The notes beneath the pieces were generated by a model. The model had not been told where the DNA came from. It did no database searches and worked only from the letters and a program-made list of their open reading frames with translations. From the NCBI RefSeq assembly GCF_001277345.1, contig NZ_LIUT01000001.1:198938-262937 (forward strand): 64,000 bases of DNA, written 5' to 3'. This DNA is from Paenibacillus solani (GTDB taxonomy: Bacteria; Bacillota; Bacilli; Paenibacillales; Paenibacillaceae). The number at the start of each line of letters is the position of its first letter. The first letter of the stretch is position 1. Of the stretch, positions 51,323 through 58,636 are shown piece after piece. A program made the translations under genes and the position numbers.

Positions 51323-51754
51323 ATGTTTATCGTCAATGTGGAAGGTGCCGTGCATAAGGATGGGCAGTGGCTGATGATAACGCGCAGCTTAAAGGAGGAG
51401 AACGCCGGTGGAACGCTTTCGTTTGTGGGAGGCAAAGTCGACAAGGAAGGCGACACGCTGGAAATTCTGGAGCGCACGGTGAAGCGGGAAATATACGAAG
51501 AAGTTGGAGTCACGGTAAAGGAAAATGTTACGTATGTCTACAGCTCTTCTTTTGTTACGGACGATGGCCGTCCCGTCATTAATATGGTGTTTTTGTGCGA
51601 ATATGATCAAGGTACGCCGTATTGTAAAAGTTCCGATGAGGTGGATTCGGTGCAGTGGCTGACACTGGCCGAGATCATGAACCATCCGCTAACGCCGCCG
51701 TGGACGAGGGAGAGCGCACAGCGTGCGGAGGAGACGCAAAGCAAGCTCAAGTAA
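51323..51754 (+). CDS. NUDIX hydrolase
   Basis: 143 residues, ATG after GAGGGGGGAG. Nudix box GGKVDKEGDTLEILERTVKR, then EIYEEVG, close to the GX5EX7REUXEEXGU consensus with two extra residues before the first Glu. It hydrolyses a nucleoside diphosphate linked to another group. Substrate unknown. It is followed by a second NUDIX gene. Confidence 0.82.
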   Translation: MFIVNVEGAVHKDGQWLMITRSLKEENAGGTLSFVGGKVDKEGDTLEILERTVKREIYEEVGVTVKENVTYVYSSSFVTDDGRPVINMVFLCEYDQGTPYCKSSDEVDSVQWLTLAEIMNHPLTPPWTRESAQRAEETQSKLK

Positions 51755-51797
51755 GTATGTTCCTGGTAGAAAAATCTTAAGAAAAGGTGATGTGTAT

Positions 51798-52244
51798 ATG
51801 AACAGCCTGTTGCAGGTGAGAGTAACCGGGATTCTGATCGAAGACGAACGGATTTTGCTTGTCAAACAGAGTGTTTCCGCAGAACGTGGCTGGTCCCTTC
51901 CAGGAGGAAGAGTGGAGCAGGGAGAAACGTTGGAAGAGGCAATGATTAGAGAAATTCAGGAGGAGACCGGACTTATCATAGAAGTGACAAAGCTTCTGTA
52001 TCTATGCGACAAACCGGATTCTTCGCAGTCCCTTTTACATATTACGTTCCTGTTGGAACGTTTAGCCGGAGAGCTACGCCTTCCATCGAATGAATATGAC
52101 CTCAACCCGATCGGTGATGTAGCTATGATCCCAATTCGGGATCTGACGGCTTACGGCTTCTCGGAGAAATTCATGACCATCGTGCTGAATGGATTTCCGG
52201 AGGCAGGCAGCTACCAAGGGCTTAAGAGCCAGATTGGATTATAG
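51798..52244 (+). CDS. NUDIX hydrolase
   Basis: 148 residues from the ATG after AAAGGTGATG; the frame from 51723 overlaps the previous gene. The nudix box is canonical: GGRVEQGETLEEAMIREI, then QEETG. It forms a tandem pair with the preceding gene, though the two boxes differ and their substrates are probably different. Confidence 0.85.
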   Translation: MNSLLQVRVTGILIEDERILLVKQSVSAERGWSLPGGRVEQGETLEEAMIREIQEETGLIIEVTKLLYLCDKPDSSQSLLHITFLLERLAGELRLPSNEYDLNPIGDVAMIPIRDLTAYGFSEKFMTIVLNGFPEAGSYQGLKSQIGL

Positions 52245-52508
52245 GGGGTTCCAGAGATTCAGCGGATGTGGAGCCCATGAGGAGCCTGCGAAACAGGAAG
52301 ATGTTTAGGTAAAAAAGAATTCATAGTCATTCATTCCCTATATTCGGCGGCAGACCTCCTCTATAATGGAGCTGCACAGGTCATCCAGCTTGATTGTTAA
52401 TCTAAAGATTTGGGGTTCGTATAACAGAGAATAATCGCGGATAACAAAAGCTGCTGTGCGGGGTTCGCTACAACATAAGAGAGAATATGAATGAAGGAGA
52501 TATGAATC

Positions 52509-52697
52509 ATGGCTAAAACCAAACGGGGACGCATCCTGTGGAGCATGCCATCTCGTGGCCGGGGGACATGCCCGGTATGCAGCACCACTCGCATTAAGCT
52601 CCTCTATATTGCCAACAAGTCGGACGGCACGGCACTGAAGGTATGCAAGCGATGCCAGAATGCTGATCAGTCCCGGGTTGACGCAGCGATAGTGTAA
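52509..52697 (+). CDS. Small zinc-ribbon protein
   Basis: 62 residues, basic N-terminus (MAKTKRGRILWSMPSRGRG), then CPVC-x13-17-CKRC arranged as a four-cysteine zinc ribbon. ATG after AAGGAGAT. Similar to small rubredoxin-like or RNA-binding zinc-ribbon proteins of Bacilli. Function unknown. Confidence 0.7.
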   Translation: MAKTKRGRILWSMPSRGRGTCPVCSTTRIKLLYIANKSDGTALKVCKRCQNADQSRVDAAIV

Positions 52698-52771
52698 ACG
52701 GCAGTTGCGCCGGCAATTGACTTGGGTGCAGCGGCACAGGTGCCGTATGTAAATCTAGAGTCGTTGAATTC

Positions 52772-52810
52772 AAGAAGCCTGTTCCTTCATAAAGAAGGGA
52801 CAGGCTTCTT
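52772..52810. terminator. Strong hairpin downstream of the zinc-ribbon gene
   Basis: AAGAAGCCTGTTCCTTC and GAAGGGACAGGCTTCTT pair over 17 bp (one G-T), with the loop ATAAA. No T-run; it stops 60 bases before the ArsR operator. Confidence 0.6.
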
Positions 52811-52869
52811 GGCGTTGATAAAGATAAGTGTGTTCATATTAGGGTTTATAAATAATCCCTGATAGCTTA

Positions 52870-52901
52870 TTATCTAATTTAACAAACATCAAATTAGATA
52901 A
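52870..52901. promoter_or_regulatory. Operator of the ArsR-family regulator
   Basis: TTATCTAATTT-N10-AAATTAGATAA is a perfect 11-bp inverted repeat, 34 bases before the ArsR start. Another half-site (TTAAATTAG, 52904-52912) follows. The arrangement is that of an autoregulated ArsR-type operator. Confidence 0.65.
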
Positions 52902-52934
52902 TCGTTAAATTAGAAAGGAGCTGAACATACACTT

Positions 52935-53624
52935 ATGCAATTGGATAAGGTGGTCAGTTATCATAAAGCGCTCGCGGATCCGACACGGATCAAACTGCTA
53001 ATCCTGCTCGCCGAAGGGGAGCTGAGCGGGCAGGAGCTGGCTGAGAAGGTCGGTGTCACCCCGGCAACGATTACACATCATGCCGCCAAGCTGCGGGAGG
53101 CGAGCCTCATTCAAGAACGCAGGGACAAGAACACGATTTATTTTTCGTTGAATGACTATTTCATCAAGCATAGCGCTGCGGCGACAGAGAAGCTGATCTA
53201 TCACAGAGTAAGGCAAGGGGAGGATTCAGAGCATATGCAGGACAACAATCTTAAGTTGAAAACATCGGTTCTTAACAATTTCTTCACGAAGGACGGTAAA
53301 TTAAAGAGCATTCCTGCTCAATTGAAGAAGAAACTCATTGTACTCACACATATGGTGTCTCAGCTGGAGGTGGGGCGAAAGTACAGCGAGAAGGAAATCA
53401 ACGAATTCATCAAAGGGTATCACGAGGACTTTGCGACCATCCGCCGAGAGTTTATCATGCATCATTTCATGTTCAGGGATAATGGAGTGTATGAGCTTAA
53501 TCCGCAAGAAATGTGGGTGCGGTGGGAGTGGATCATGGCTCCTGCGGATTGCAGTTCAAGTTCAAGGATAGGGACGGCAACAAGTTTAATGTTTGGCAGG
53601 ATGCACCTACCTGCTAACCAATGA
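52935..53624 (+). CDS. ArsR-family regulator with DUF2087, altered C-terminus
   Basis: 229 residues, ATG after AAAGGAG. An ArsR winged helix (LADPTRIKLLILLAEGEL, VTPATITHHAAKLREA) is followed by a DUF2087 part (LKSIPAQLKKKLIVLTHMVS, FIKGYHEDFATIRREFI, DNGVYELNPQEMW). The natural end should come soon after ELNPQEMWVRWE; instead the frame runs about 25 more residues (CSSSSRIGTATSLMF) that are an out-of-frame reading of another gene, see 53522-53617. The DNA-binding and DUF2087 parts look whole, so it may still work. Confidence 0.78.
   Translation: MQLDKVVSYHKALADPTRIKLLILLAEGELSGQELAEKVGVTPATITHHAAKLREASLIQERRDKNTIYFSLNDYFIKHSAAATEKLIYHRVRQGEDSEHMQDNNLKLKTSVLNNFFTKDGKLKSIPAQLKKKLIVLTHMVSQLEVGRKYSEKEINEFIKGYHEDFATIRREFIMHHFMFRDNGVYELNPQEMWVRWEWIMAPADCSSSSRIGTATSLMFGRMHLPANQ
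53522..53617 (+). pseudogene. C-terminal scar of a VOC/glyoxalase-family gene
   Basis: In another frame under the 3-prime end of the ArsR gene, GLQFKFKDRDGNKFNVWQDAP followed by a stop reads as the last strands of a VOC-family protein (FKDxDGN motif). The rest of that gene is absent. A deletion joined the ArsR gene, without its stop, to this tail. Confidence 0.6.
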
Positions 53625-53836
53625 AAGCTGAAATAGATAAGCAAGGCAAGCGCTGGCTTGAGAAGGAGGCAGAGGGCTTGCCTTTTTTGTTTCCGTATTC
53701 CCGATCCGGTTGAAGGTGGCGGTGTTCATTATTTGAATTGTTGCACGACCAGCCCTCGTATCCTAAAAGGTAGTCTATTTTCCCGGCAGCGTTTACAATA
53801 GGGGGTAAGGATTAATATTCCAAGAGAGGTGATTGG

Positions 53837-54103
53837 ATGGAAAGTTACCGCTGTATGAATCATCCGGAAAAAATGGCCGTTGCCCAGTGTACGCGGTGCG
53901 GGAAGCCCGTATGTGACGAATGTTATAACCCGGAGACCGGGCGCTGCCGCATTCGCTGCGGGGAAATGACGGCTCCTGGTTCGGCGGGAGCGCCGCCGCA
54001 TAAGAACGTGGTCATGAACGTGATTGTGTCCATTCTTGCCATATTGGGAGGACTTCTTGTGCTGCTGCTCGCGATTTGCGGAACTATACTTTTCTCTAAT
54101 TAA
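53837..54103 (+). CDS. B-box-type zinc-finger membrane protein
   Basis: 88 residues. Cys/His cluster CMNHPEKMAVAQCTRCGKPV, then CDECYN, as in B-box-like N-terminal zinc fingers of bacterial membrane proteins; more cysteines (CRIRCGE). A single hydrophobic helix near the end (VIVSILAILGGLLVLLLAIC). Probably an inner-membrane protein with a cytoplasmic zinc domain. It precedes the Lgt-like gene by 60 bases. Confidence 0.68.
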   Translation: MESYRCMNHPEKMAVAQCTRCGKPVCDECYNPETGRCRIRCGEMTAPGSAGAPPHKNVVMNVIVSILAILGGLLVLLLAICGTILFSN

Positions 54104-54163
54104 TGATCTCAGGCTTAAAAAAATTAGGACCCTATTTAATTTCTGTATTCAAGGAGTGGACCG

Positions 54164-54952
54164 ATGGAGTTTCCTGTTTATTTGCATCTGGGTTCCTGGC
54201 GGATTCATCCGCATGTGCTGTTTGAATCGCTGGCCTACTTTATCGGCTTCCGCGTGTATCTATGGACCCGCAGGCCGAGCGGCATGACAAAGCTGATGAG
54301 CTTGCAGATTCTAGCTGGAATCATCGCCGGTGCGGCTATTGGCTCCAAGCTGTTGTATTGGCTCGAAGATCCGGCTGCCACTTGGGAGCAGCTTCGCCAA
54401 TTTCATCTGCTGTGGGGAGGCAAGACGATTGTCGGAGGCCTTCTGGGCGGATTGATCGGCGTCGAGCTGACGAAGCGCTGGGTGGGCTGGAAGCATTCCA
54501 CCGGCGATGATTTTGTTTATCCGCTGATGCTGGGTTTGGGACTCGGACGGATCGGCTGTTTTCTGACCGGTCTTGATGACCATACTTACGGCACACCGAC
54601 GACCTGGTTCACGGGCGTGGATTTCGGGGACGGTATTTATCGCCATCCGACCCAGCTGTACGAGATTCTGTTCCTGATCGTGCTGGCTGTGCTGCTGATT
54701 CCGCTGTATCGCCAGAGCCGCGGCAGATCCATTCGCACAGAGTATGTGTCCGGGCGGATGTTTCAATGGTTTATGGCCGGGTATCTGCTGTTCCGTCTGG
54801 CAATCGACTGGATCAAGCCGACGCCGCATCCTTATCTGGGCATGAATAATATCCAGCTGGCGTGCATCATTGGACTGATCTATTATGCATGGCTGATCGG
54901 CGGCAGAGACAGGCTTCGCCGCTTCAAGCCGGGTTCCCAACTTCCAAGCTAA
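54164..54952 (+). CDS. Prolipoprotein diacylglyceryl transferase (Lgt)-family protein
   Basis: 262 residues, about seven helices, ATG after AAGGAG. The Lgt signatures are present: GGKTIVGGLLGGLIG (about 85-99), GRIGCF (128-133) and RHPTQLYE (160-167). Lgt moves diacylglycerol from phosphatidylglycerol to lipoprotein cysteines. This copy is next to a Tes/MJ0619-like radical SAM gene with 17 bases between, so it may act on a lipid rather than be the housekeeping enzyme; its length is shorter than standard Lgt (about 270-300). Confidence 0.8.
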   Translation: MEFPVYLHLGSWRIHPHVLFESLAYFIGFRVYLWTRRPSGMTKLMSLQILAGIIAGAAIGSKLLYWLEDPAATWEQLRQFHLLWGGKTIVGGLLGGLIGVELTKRWVGWKHSTGDDFVYPLMLGLGLGRIGCFLTGLDDHTYGTPTTWFTGVDFGDGIYRHPTQLYEILFLIVLAVLLIPLYRQSRGRSIRTEYVSGRMFQWFMAGYLLFRLAIDWIKPTPHPYLGMNNIQLACIIGLIYYAWLIGGRDRLRRFKPGSQLPS

Positions 54953-54969
54953 CCAAAGGAGCGTTAAAT

Positions 54970-56385
54970 ATGCCAAAAAACCGACCTTATCTATATCATG
55001 AATTGACGAATAGCATATGCACGACCTGTTATCGTAAAGTGGAAGCCAAGATCATCGAGGAGAACGGCAAGATTTATATGCTCAAACGGTGCCTTATTCA
55101 TGGACCGGAAAAAGTGTTAATCGCTACGGAGGCGGACTACTACCACCAGACGCGGAAGTTCATCAAGCCTTCTGAAATGCCGCTCGTCTGGAATACGCCG
55201 ATTCGTTACGGCTGTCCTTACGACTGCGGGCTCTGCCCGGACCATGAGCAGCACAGCTGTCTCACGCTCCTAGAGATTACGGATCACTGTAATCTGCAGT
55301 GCCCGATCTGCTTCGCAGAATCGTCGCCGCATCGCACCTCGTACCGGTCACTGGCGCAGATCGAATTCATGCTGGACCGGATCGTGGAGAACGAGGGCGA
55401 GCCGGACATCGTGCAGATCAGTGGAGGCGAGCCGACGACGCATCCGGATTTCTTCGATATTCTGGACATGTGCAAGAGCCGTCCCATCAAGCATATCATG
55501 GTGAACACGAACGGCATCCGGATTGCCCAGGACCGGGAATTTGCTCGCAGACTAGCGGAATATATGCCGGGGTTTGAGATATACCTGCAATTCGACAGCT
55601 TTGAAGCGCATGTGTTGAAGGAGCTGAGAGGCGCCGATCTGCGGCGCATCCGTCAGCAGGCCATCGAGCATTTGAATGAATTCAACATATCCACGACGCT
55701 GGTCGTCACGCTCAAGAAAGGGCTTAATGACAGCGAAATCGGCGACATTATTCAGTACGGGCTGCAGCAAAAAGCGGTACGCGGCGTCACGATCCAGCCA
55801 ATCCAGGCGGCGGGCCGGCTGGAGGGGTATGATCCGGCGACGGACCGCCTCACCGTCAGCGAAGTACGGCGGATGATTATCGACCAGTCCGAGGTATTTA
55901 CGGATGCGGATATTCTTCCGGTGCCTTGTCACCCGGACTGCCTGGCTATGGGCTATGCCCTCAAGCTGGGCGGGGAAGTGCTGCCGCTCACGCGGATGAT
56001 CGATCCGGAAATATTACTCGAAGGAGACAGCAACACGATTGTGTTCGAGCAGGACCCGGTGATCCGGGGCAAGATGTTCGAGCTGTTATCCACAGGTCAC
56101 TCGCCGCAATCCTCTGCACTTTCCCTGAAGAGCTTGCTCTGCTGTCTGCCCCTGGCCGCCGTGCCGGAGCAGATTGCGTATGACAACGTCTTCCGGGTCA
56201 TCATCATGCAGTTTCTGGATGCCCATAATTTCGATGTCCGCTCTGTCAAGAAATCCTGCGTTCATATCGTGCATCCCGATGGGCGGATGATTCCGTTTGA
56301 CACCTATAATATGTTCTATCGGGACGATAAAGAGGAGCTGTTGAAGGAGCTGAAGGAAGAGGTTTCCACGGCATGGGACAGATAA
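54970..56385 (+). CDS. Radical SAM enzyme of the MJ0619/tetraether-synthase type
   Basis: 471 residues from the ATG after AAAGGAG; a frame start at 54862 is inside the Lgt-like gene. N-terminal TNSICTTCYRKVEA zinc-like part, then C82-x3-C86-x2-C89 (GCPYDCGLCPDH), then the radical-SAM triad C107-x3-C111-x2-C114 (HCNLQCPIC) and QISGGEPTTHPDF. This order of two cysteine triads and the following DHEQH is that of the Tes/MJ0619 family. Members join or methylate lipid chains (tetraether synthesis) or other substrates. Pairing with an Lgt-like protein supports a lipid role; unproven. Confidence 0.82.
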   Translation: MPKNRPYLYHELTNSICTTCYRKVEAKIIEENGKIYMLKRCLIHGPEKVLIATEADYYHQTRKFIKPSEMPLVWNTPIRYGCPYDCGLCPDHEQHSCLTLLEITDHCNLQCPICFAESSPHRTSYRSLAQIEFMLDRIVENEGEPDIVQISGGEPTTHPDFFDILDMCKSRPIKHIMVNTNGIRIAQDREFARRLAEYMPGFEIYLQFDSFEAHVLKELRGADLRRIRQQAIEHLNEFNISTTLVVTLKKGLNDSEIGDIIQYGLQQKAVRGVTIQPIQAAGRLEGYDPATDRLTVSEVRRMIIDQSEVFTDADILPVPCHPDCLAMGYALKLGGEVLPLTRMIDPEILLEGDSNTIVFEQDPVIRGKMFELLSTGHSPQSSALSLKSLLCCLPLAAVPEQIAYDNVFRVIIMQFLDAHNFDVRSVKKSCVHIVHPDGRMIPFDTYNMFYRDDKEELLKELKEEVSTAWDR

Positions 56386-56507
56386 GCCATTCTAAGGCAT
56401 TGAGATCGAAGGCTGTGAAGCTGAAACGGGCTCCGCTGCAAAGTATCTGTGAGTAAGATAAAAAGATTTTTTATTCCATTCCGAATTTACATATGGAGGC
56501 GAGAAAT

Positions 56508-57638
56508 ATGCAGAACAGCACCCCTGAACCTGGAGCGGTATCCCCTTATCAGTTGGATCACAATATGAAGTTAGATCTTAAGGGGGGACATGAACTGACA
56601 TGGTATTCCCCATTGGAAAAGCCCTTCCGAGTATCCGGTTTTGCCTGGTTCGACACCGAGCGGAAATTCCGCAGGCTTCCTGCCGTACCTGATGTACCCA
56701 TCCGGCCGGAGGTGGATGCGTTAGCGAACTGCACATCGGGCGGTCAAATCTGCTTCCGCACGAATTCACGGAAAGTATCTGTTCGCGTGCGCCTGACGGC
56801 AGGATCCGGCATGTACCATATGCCTCCAACCGGGGAGTGCGGAGTGGATGCGTATATCGGCGGCCCCGGCGAATGGCTGTATGCGGGAACCGCTCGCCTT
56901 CAGGCCGGCCAGGTTGAGTATGAGAGCAGCCTTTTCAATGTCGAGGACCGCAAAGTCCGCTCGTTCCTGCTCAACATGCCCTTATACCAGGGCGTCGAGG
57001 AGATATGGATCGGACTGGATCCGGGAGCCGAGGTCAGTGCACCGGAGCCCTATGATTCCAGCGCGAGAGTGGTAGTATATGGAACCTCTATTACGCAAGG
57101 AGGATGCGCGTCGCGTCCTGGCATGTCATATACGAATATTTTGAGCCGCAGGCTTCATCTGGAGTTTATCAATCTAGGGTTCTCGGGCAACGGAAAGGGG
57201 GAACCGGAGCTTGCCGTACTTGCGGCACGGATTTCGGATCCTGCCTGTCTAGTGATTGATTACGAGGGAAACAGCGGGGGCACCGAATCTTACCGGCAGA
57301 CCCTGCCCCAATTTATCGAAACCTACCGTCAGGTTCATCCGGACGTTCCGATCCTCTTGATATCTCGCGTTTCCCATGGGGCTGAATCATTTAAGCCGGA
57401 GATTCTGGAAGGGCGGCTCGAGCGGAAGAAGTTTCAGATGGAACTCATCCGGCAGCTGACCGAGGCGGGAGATCATCGCCTAACGTTTTTGGATGGATCG
57501 GATTTGTTAGGTCCGGATCCGGGGGAAACTACCGTTGACGGGGTTCATCCGACGGACCTCGGCTTCAAGCTGATGGCGGACGGCCTTGAGCCTGTGCTGA
57601 GGCAAGTGATTGGTGACATGACTGCATCAGCAAGGTGA
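56508..57638 (+). CDS. SGNH/GDSL-family hydrolase
   Basis: 376 residues, ATG after GGAGG. The N-terminal half (1-170) is a beta-sandwich carbohydrate-binding-like domain. The C-terminal half is an SGNH esterase: block I VVYGTSITQGGCAS (Ser), block III with LGFSGNGKGEPE, and block V DGVHPTDLG (Asp, His). No signal peptide is apparent. Likely deacetylates or de-esterifies a sugar polymer. Single gene. Confidence 0.85.
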   Translation: MQNSTPEPGAVSPYQLDHNMKLDLKGGHELTWYSPLEKPFRVSGFAWFDTERKFRRLPAVPDVPIRPEVDALANCTSGGQICFRTNSRKVSVRVRLTAGSGMYHMPPTGECGVDAYIGGPGEWLYAGTARLQAGQVEYESSLFNVEDRKVRSFLLNMPLYQGVEEIWIGLDPGAEVSAPEPYDSSARVVVYGTSITQGGCASRPGMSYTNILSRRLHLEFINLGFSGNGKGEPELAVLAARISDPACLVIDYEGNSGGTESYRQTLPQFIETYRQVHPDVPILLISRVSHGAESFKPEILEGRLERKKFQMELIRQLTEAGDHRLTFLDGSDLLGPDPGETTVDGVHPTDLGFKLMADGLEPVLRQVIGDMTASAR

Positions 57639-57716
57639 TAGAGCCGTTAACAGGTTGAATGTTAGCGTACACATGAAGTACGTCAGCGCAATGAATTGTT
57701 CATAAGATGAATCCTG

Positions 57717-57750
57717 AAAGAGTCCGTTCCCGGTGGGAGCGGGCTTTTTC
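57717..57750 (+). terminator. Terminator of the hydrolase gene
   Basis: AAAGAGTCCGTTCCC and GGGAGCGGGCTTTTT pair with several G-T pairs, followed by C and more T bases. Confidence 0.65.
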
Positions 57751-58111
57751 TTGTGACGACGCCCCTGGTTGGGTCGATTTCTTCGTGAAGGTATCCGGGT
57801 ACGTGGAAGATTCCGGCTTCATGCCGATCATCAGATTGGCGTCGGTACCGGCGATTATGTTCGGGAGTAAATCGTGGCTGACGATCTGCAGGCTGCATTC
57901 GATAAGCTGAATGCGAAGTGGAAGGATGCCAAAACCAGCACTGGGCTACTAATCCCGAGGATCTACGGGTTAGTCATGTCAAGATGCAGCTAACATCCAT
58001 TCAAAATATCGACATTGTTATAGATATATCGGTGTTGTAAGGTAAGATGTGCTATAAAGAAAAGTAGCAAGTCGCGTGTGACGCTCTTCGCTGTCATGCA
58101 CCGGCTGTGTA
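57751..58111. other. Stretch with decayed gene fragments, no intact gene
   Basis: Short open fragments in changing frames look like remains of coding sequence: DHQIGVGTGDYVRE followed by a stop, and IVADDLQAAFDKLNAKWKDA, which resembles the C-terminal part of an extracellular sugar-binding lipoprotein. Neither has a start. This points to deletions in a former secreted-protein region. Confidence 0.4.
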
Positions 58112-58480
58112 TTGACAGATATGCCATGGTCCAATTGGAATACCGCTAGCGTAGTCAGCAGCAATTCGAGGAGTGGGACCTATGCAGTTCAATTATCGGG
58201 GGGACCAGCATCGGCTGAACAAATCGTAAATTTGGAGCCGAATACAACCTACACGCTTACAGGCTATGGGAAGACGGCTGACAGCAGTCAGCCCGTCCGG
58301 ATCGGGGTGAAGAATTATGGCGGTGCAGAGCAATACTCCGTTATTAACACCACCAGCTATTCTCAAGGCAGTATTACGTTTACAACGGGTTCAAGCAATA
58401 CAACAGCAACCATCTACGTTTATAAACCTTCGGGCGGTGCAAAAGCCTACGGTGATGATTTGACGGTTACTAGAAACTAA
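58112..58480 (+). pseudogene. C-terminal carbohydrate-binding module fragment
   Basis: 122 codons from an ATG without a ribosome binding site or signal peptide. The frame reads PWSNWNTASVVSSNSRSGTY, NLEPNTTYTLTGYGKTA and TATIYVYKPSGGAKAYGDDL, a carbohydrate-binding jelly-roll of the CBM4/9 kind that normally ends large secreted glycosidases. The catalytic part is missing, so this is a truncated gene. Confidence 0.65.
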
Positions 58481-58500
58481 GTTTATTTAATGCAAACAAT

Positions 58501-58541
58501 AGCAGGCCAACCAGGTAAAGCCTATAGTGCCTGCTTTTTTT
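58501..58541 (+). terminator. Terminator
   Basis: AGCAGGC and GCCTGCT around a 21-base loop, then TTTTTTTC. Confidence 0.75.
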
Positions 58542-58636
58542 CTTGTCTATCTGAGCAAATGCAGATTTTAGGGGATTAACCTGGAAAGATACTCGAGAGT
58601 ATTTTATAGTAACAGTAAGACTTGGAGGTGACTCAC

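Noticed and set aside
54311..54976. Antisense frame of 221 codons over the Lgt-like gene
   Set aside because: Shadow of a gene with clear Lgt signatures; no ribosome binding site or domain.
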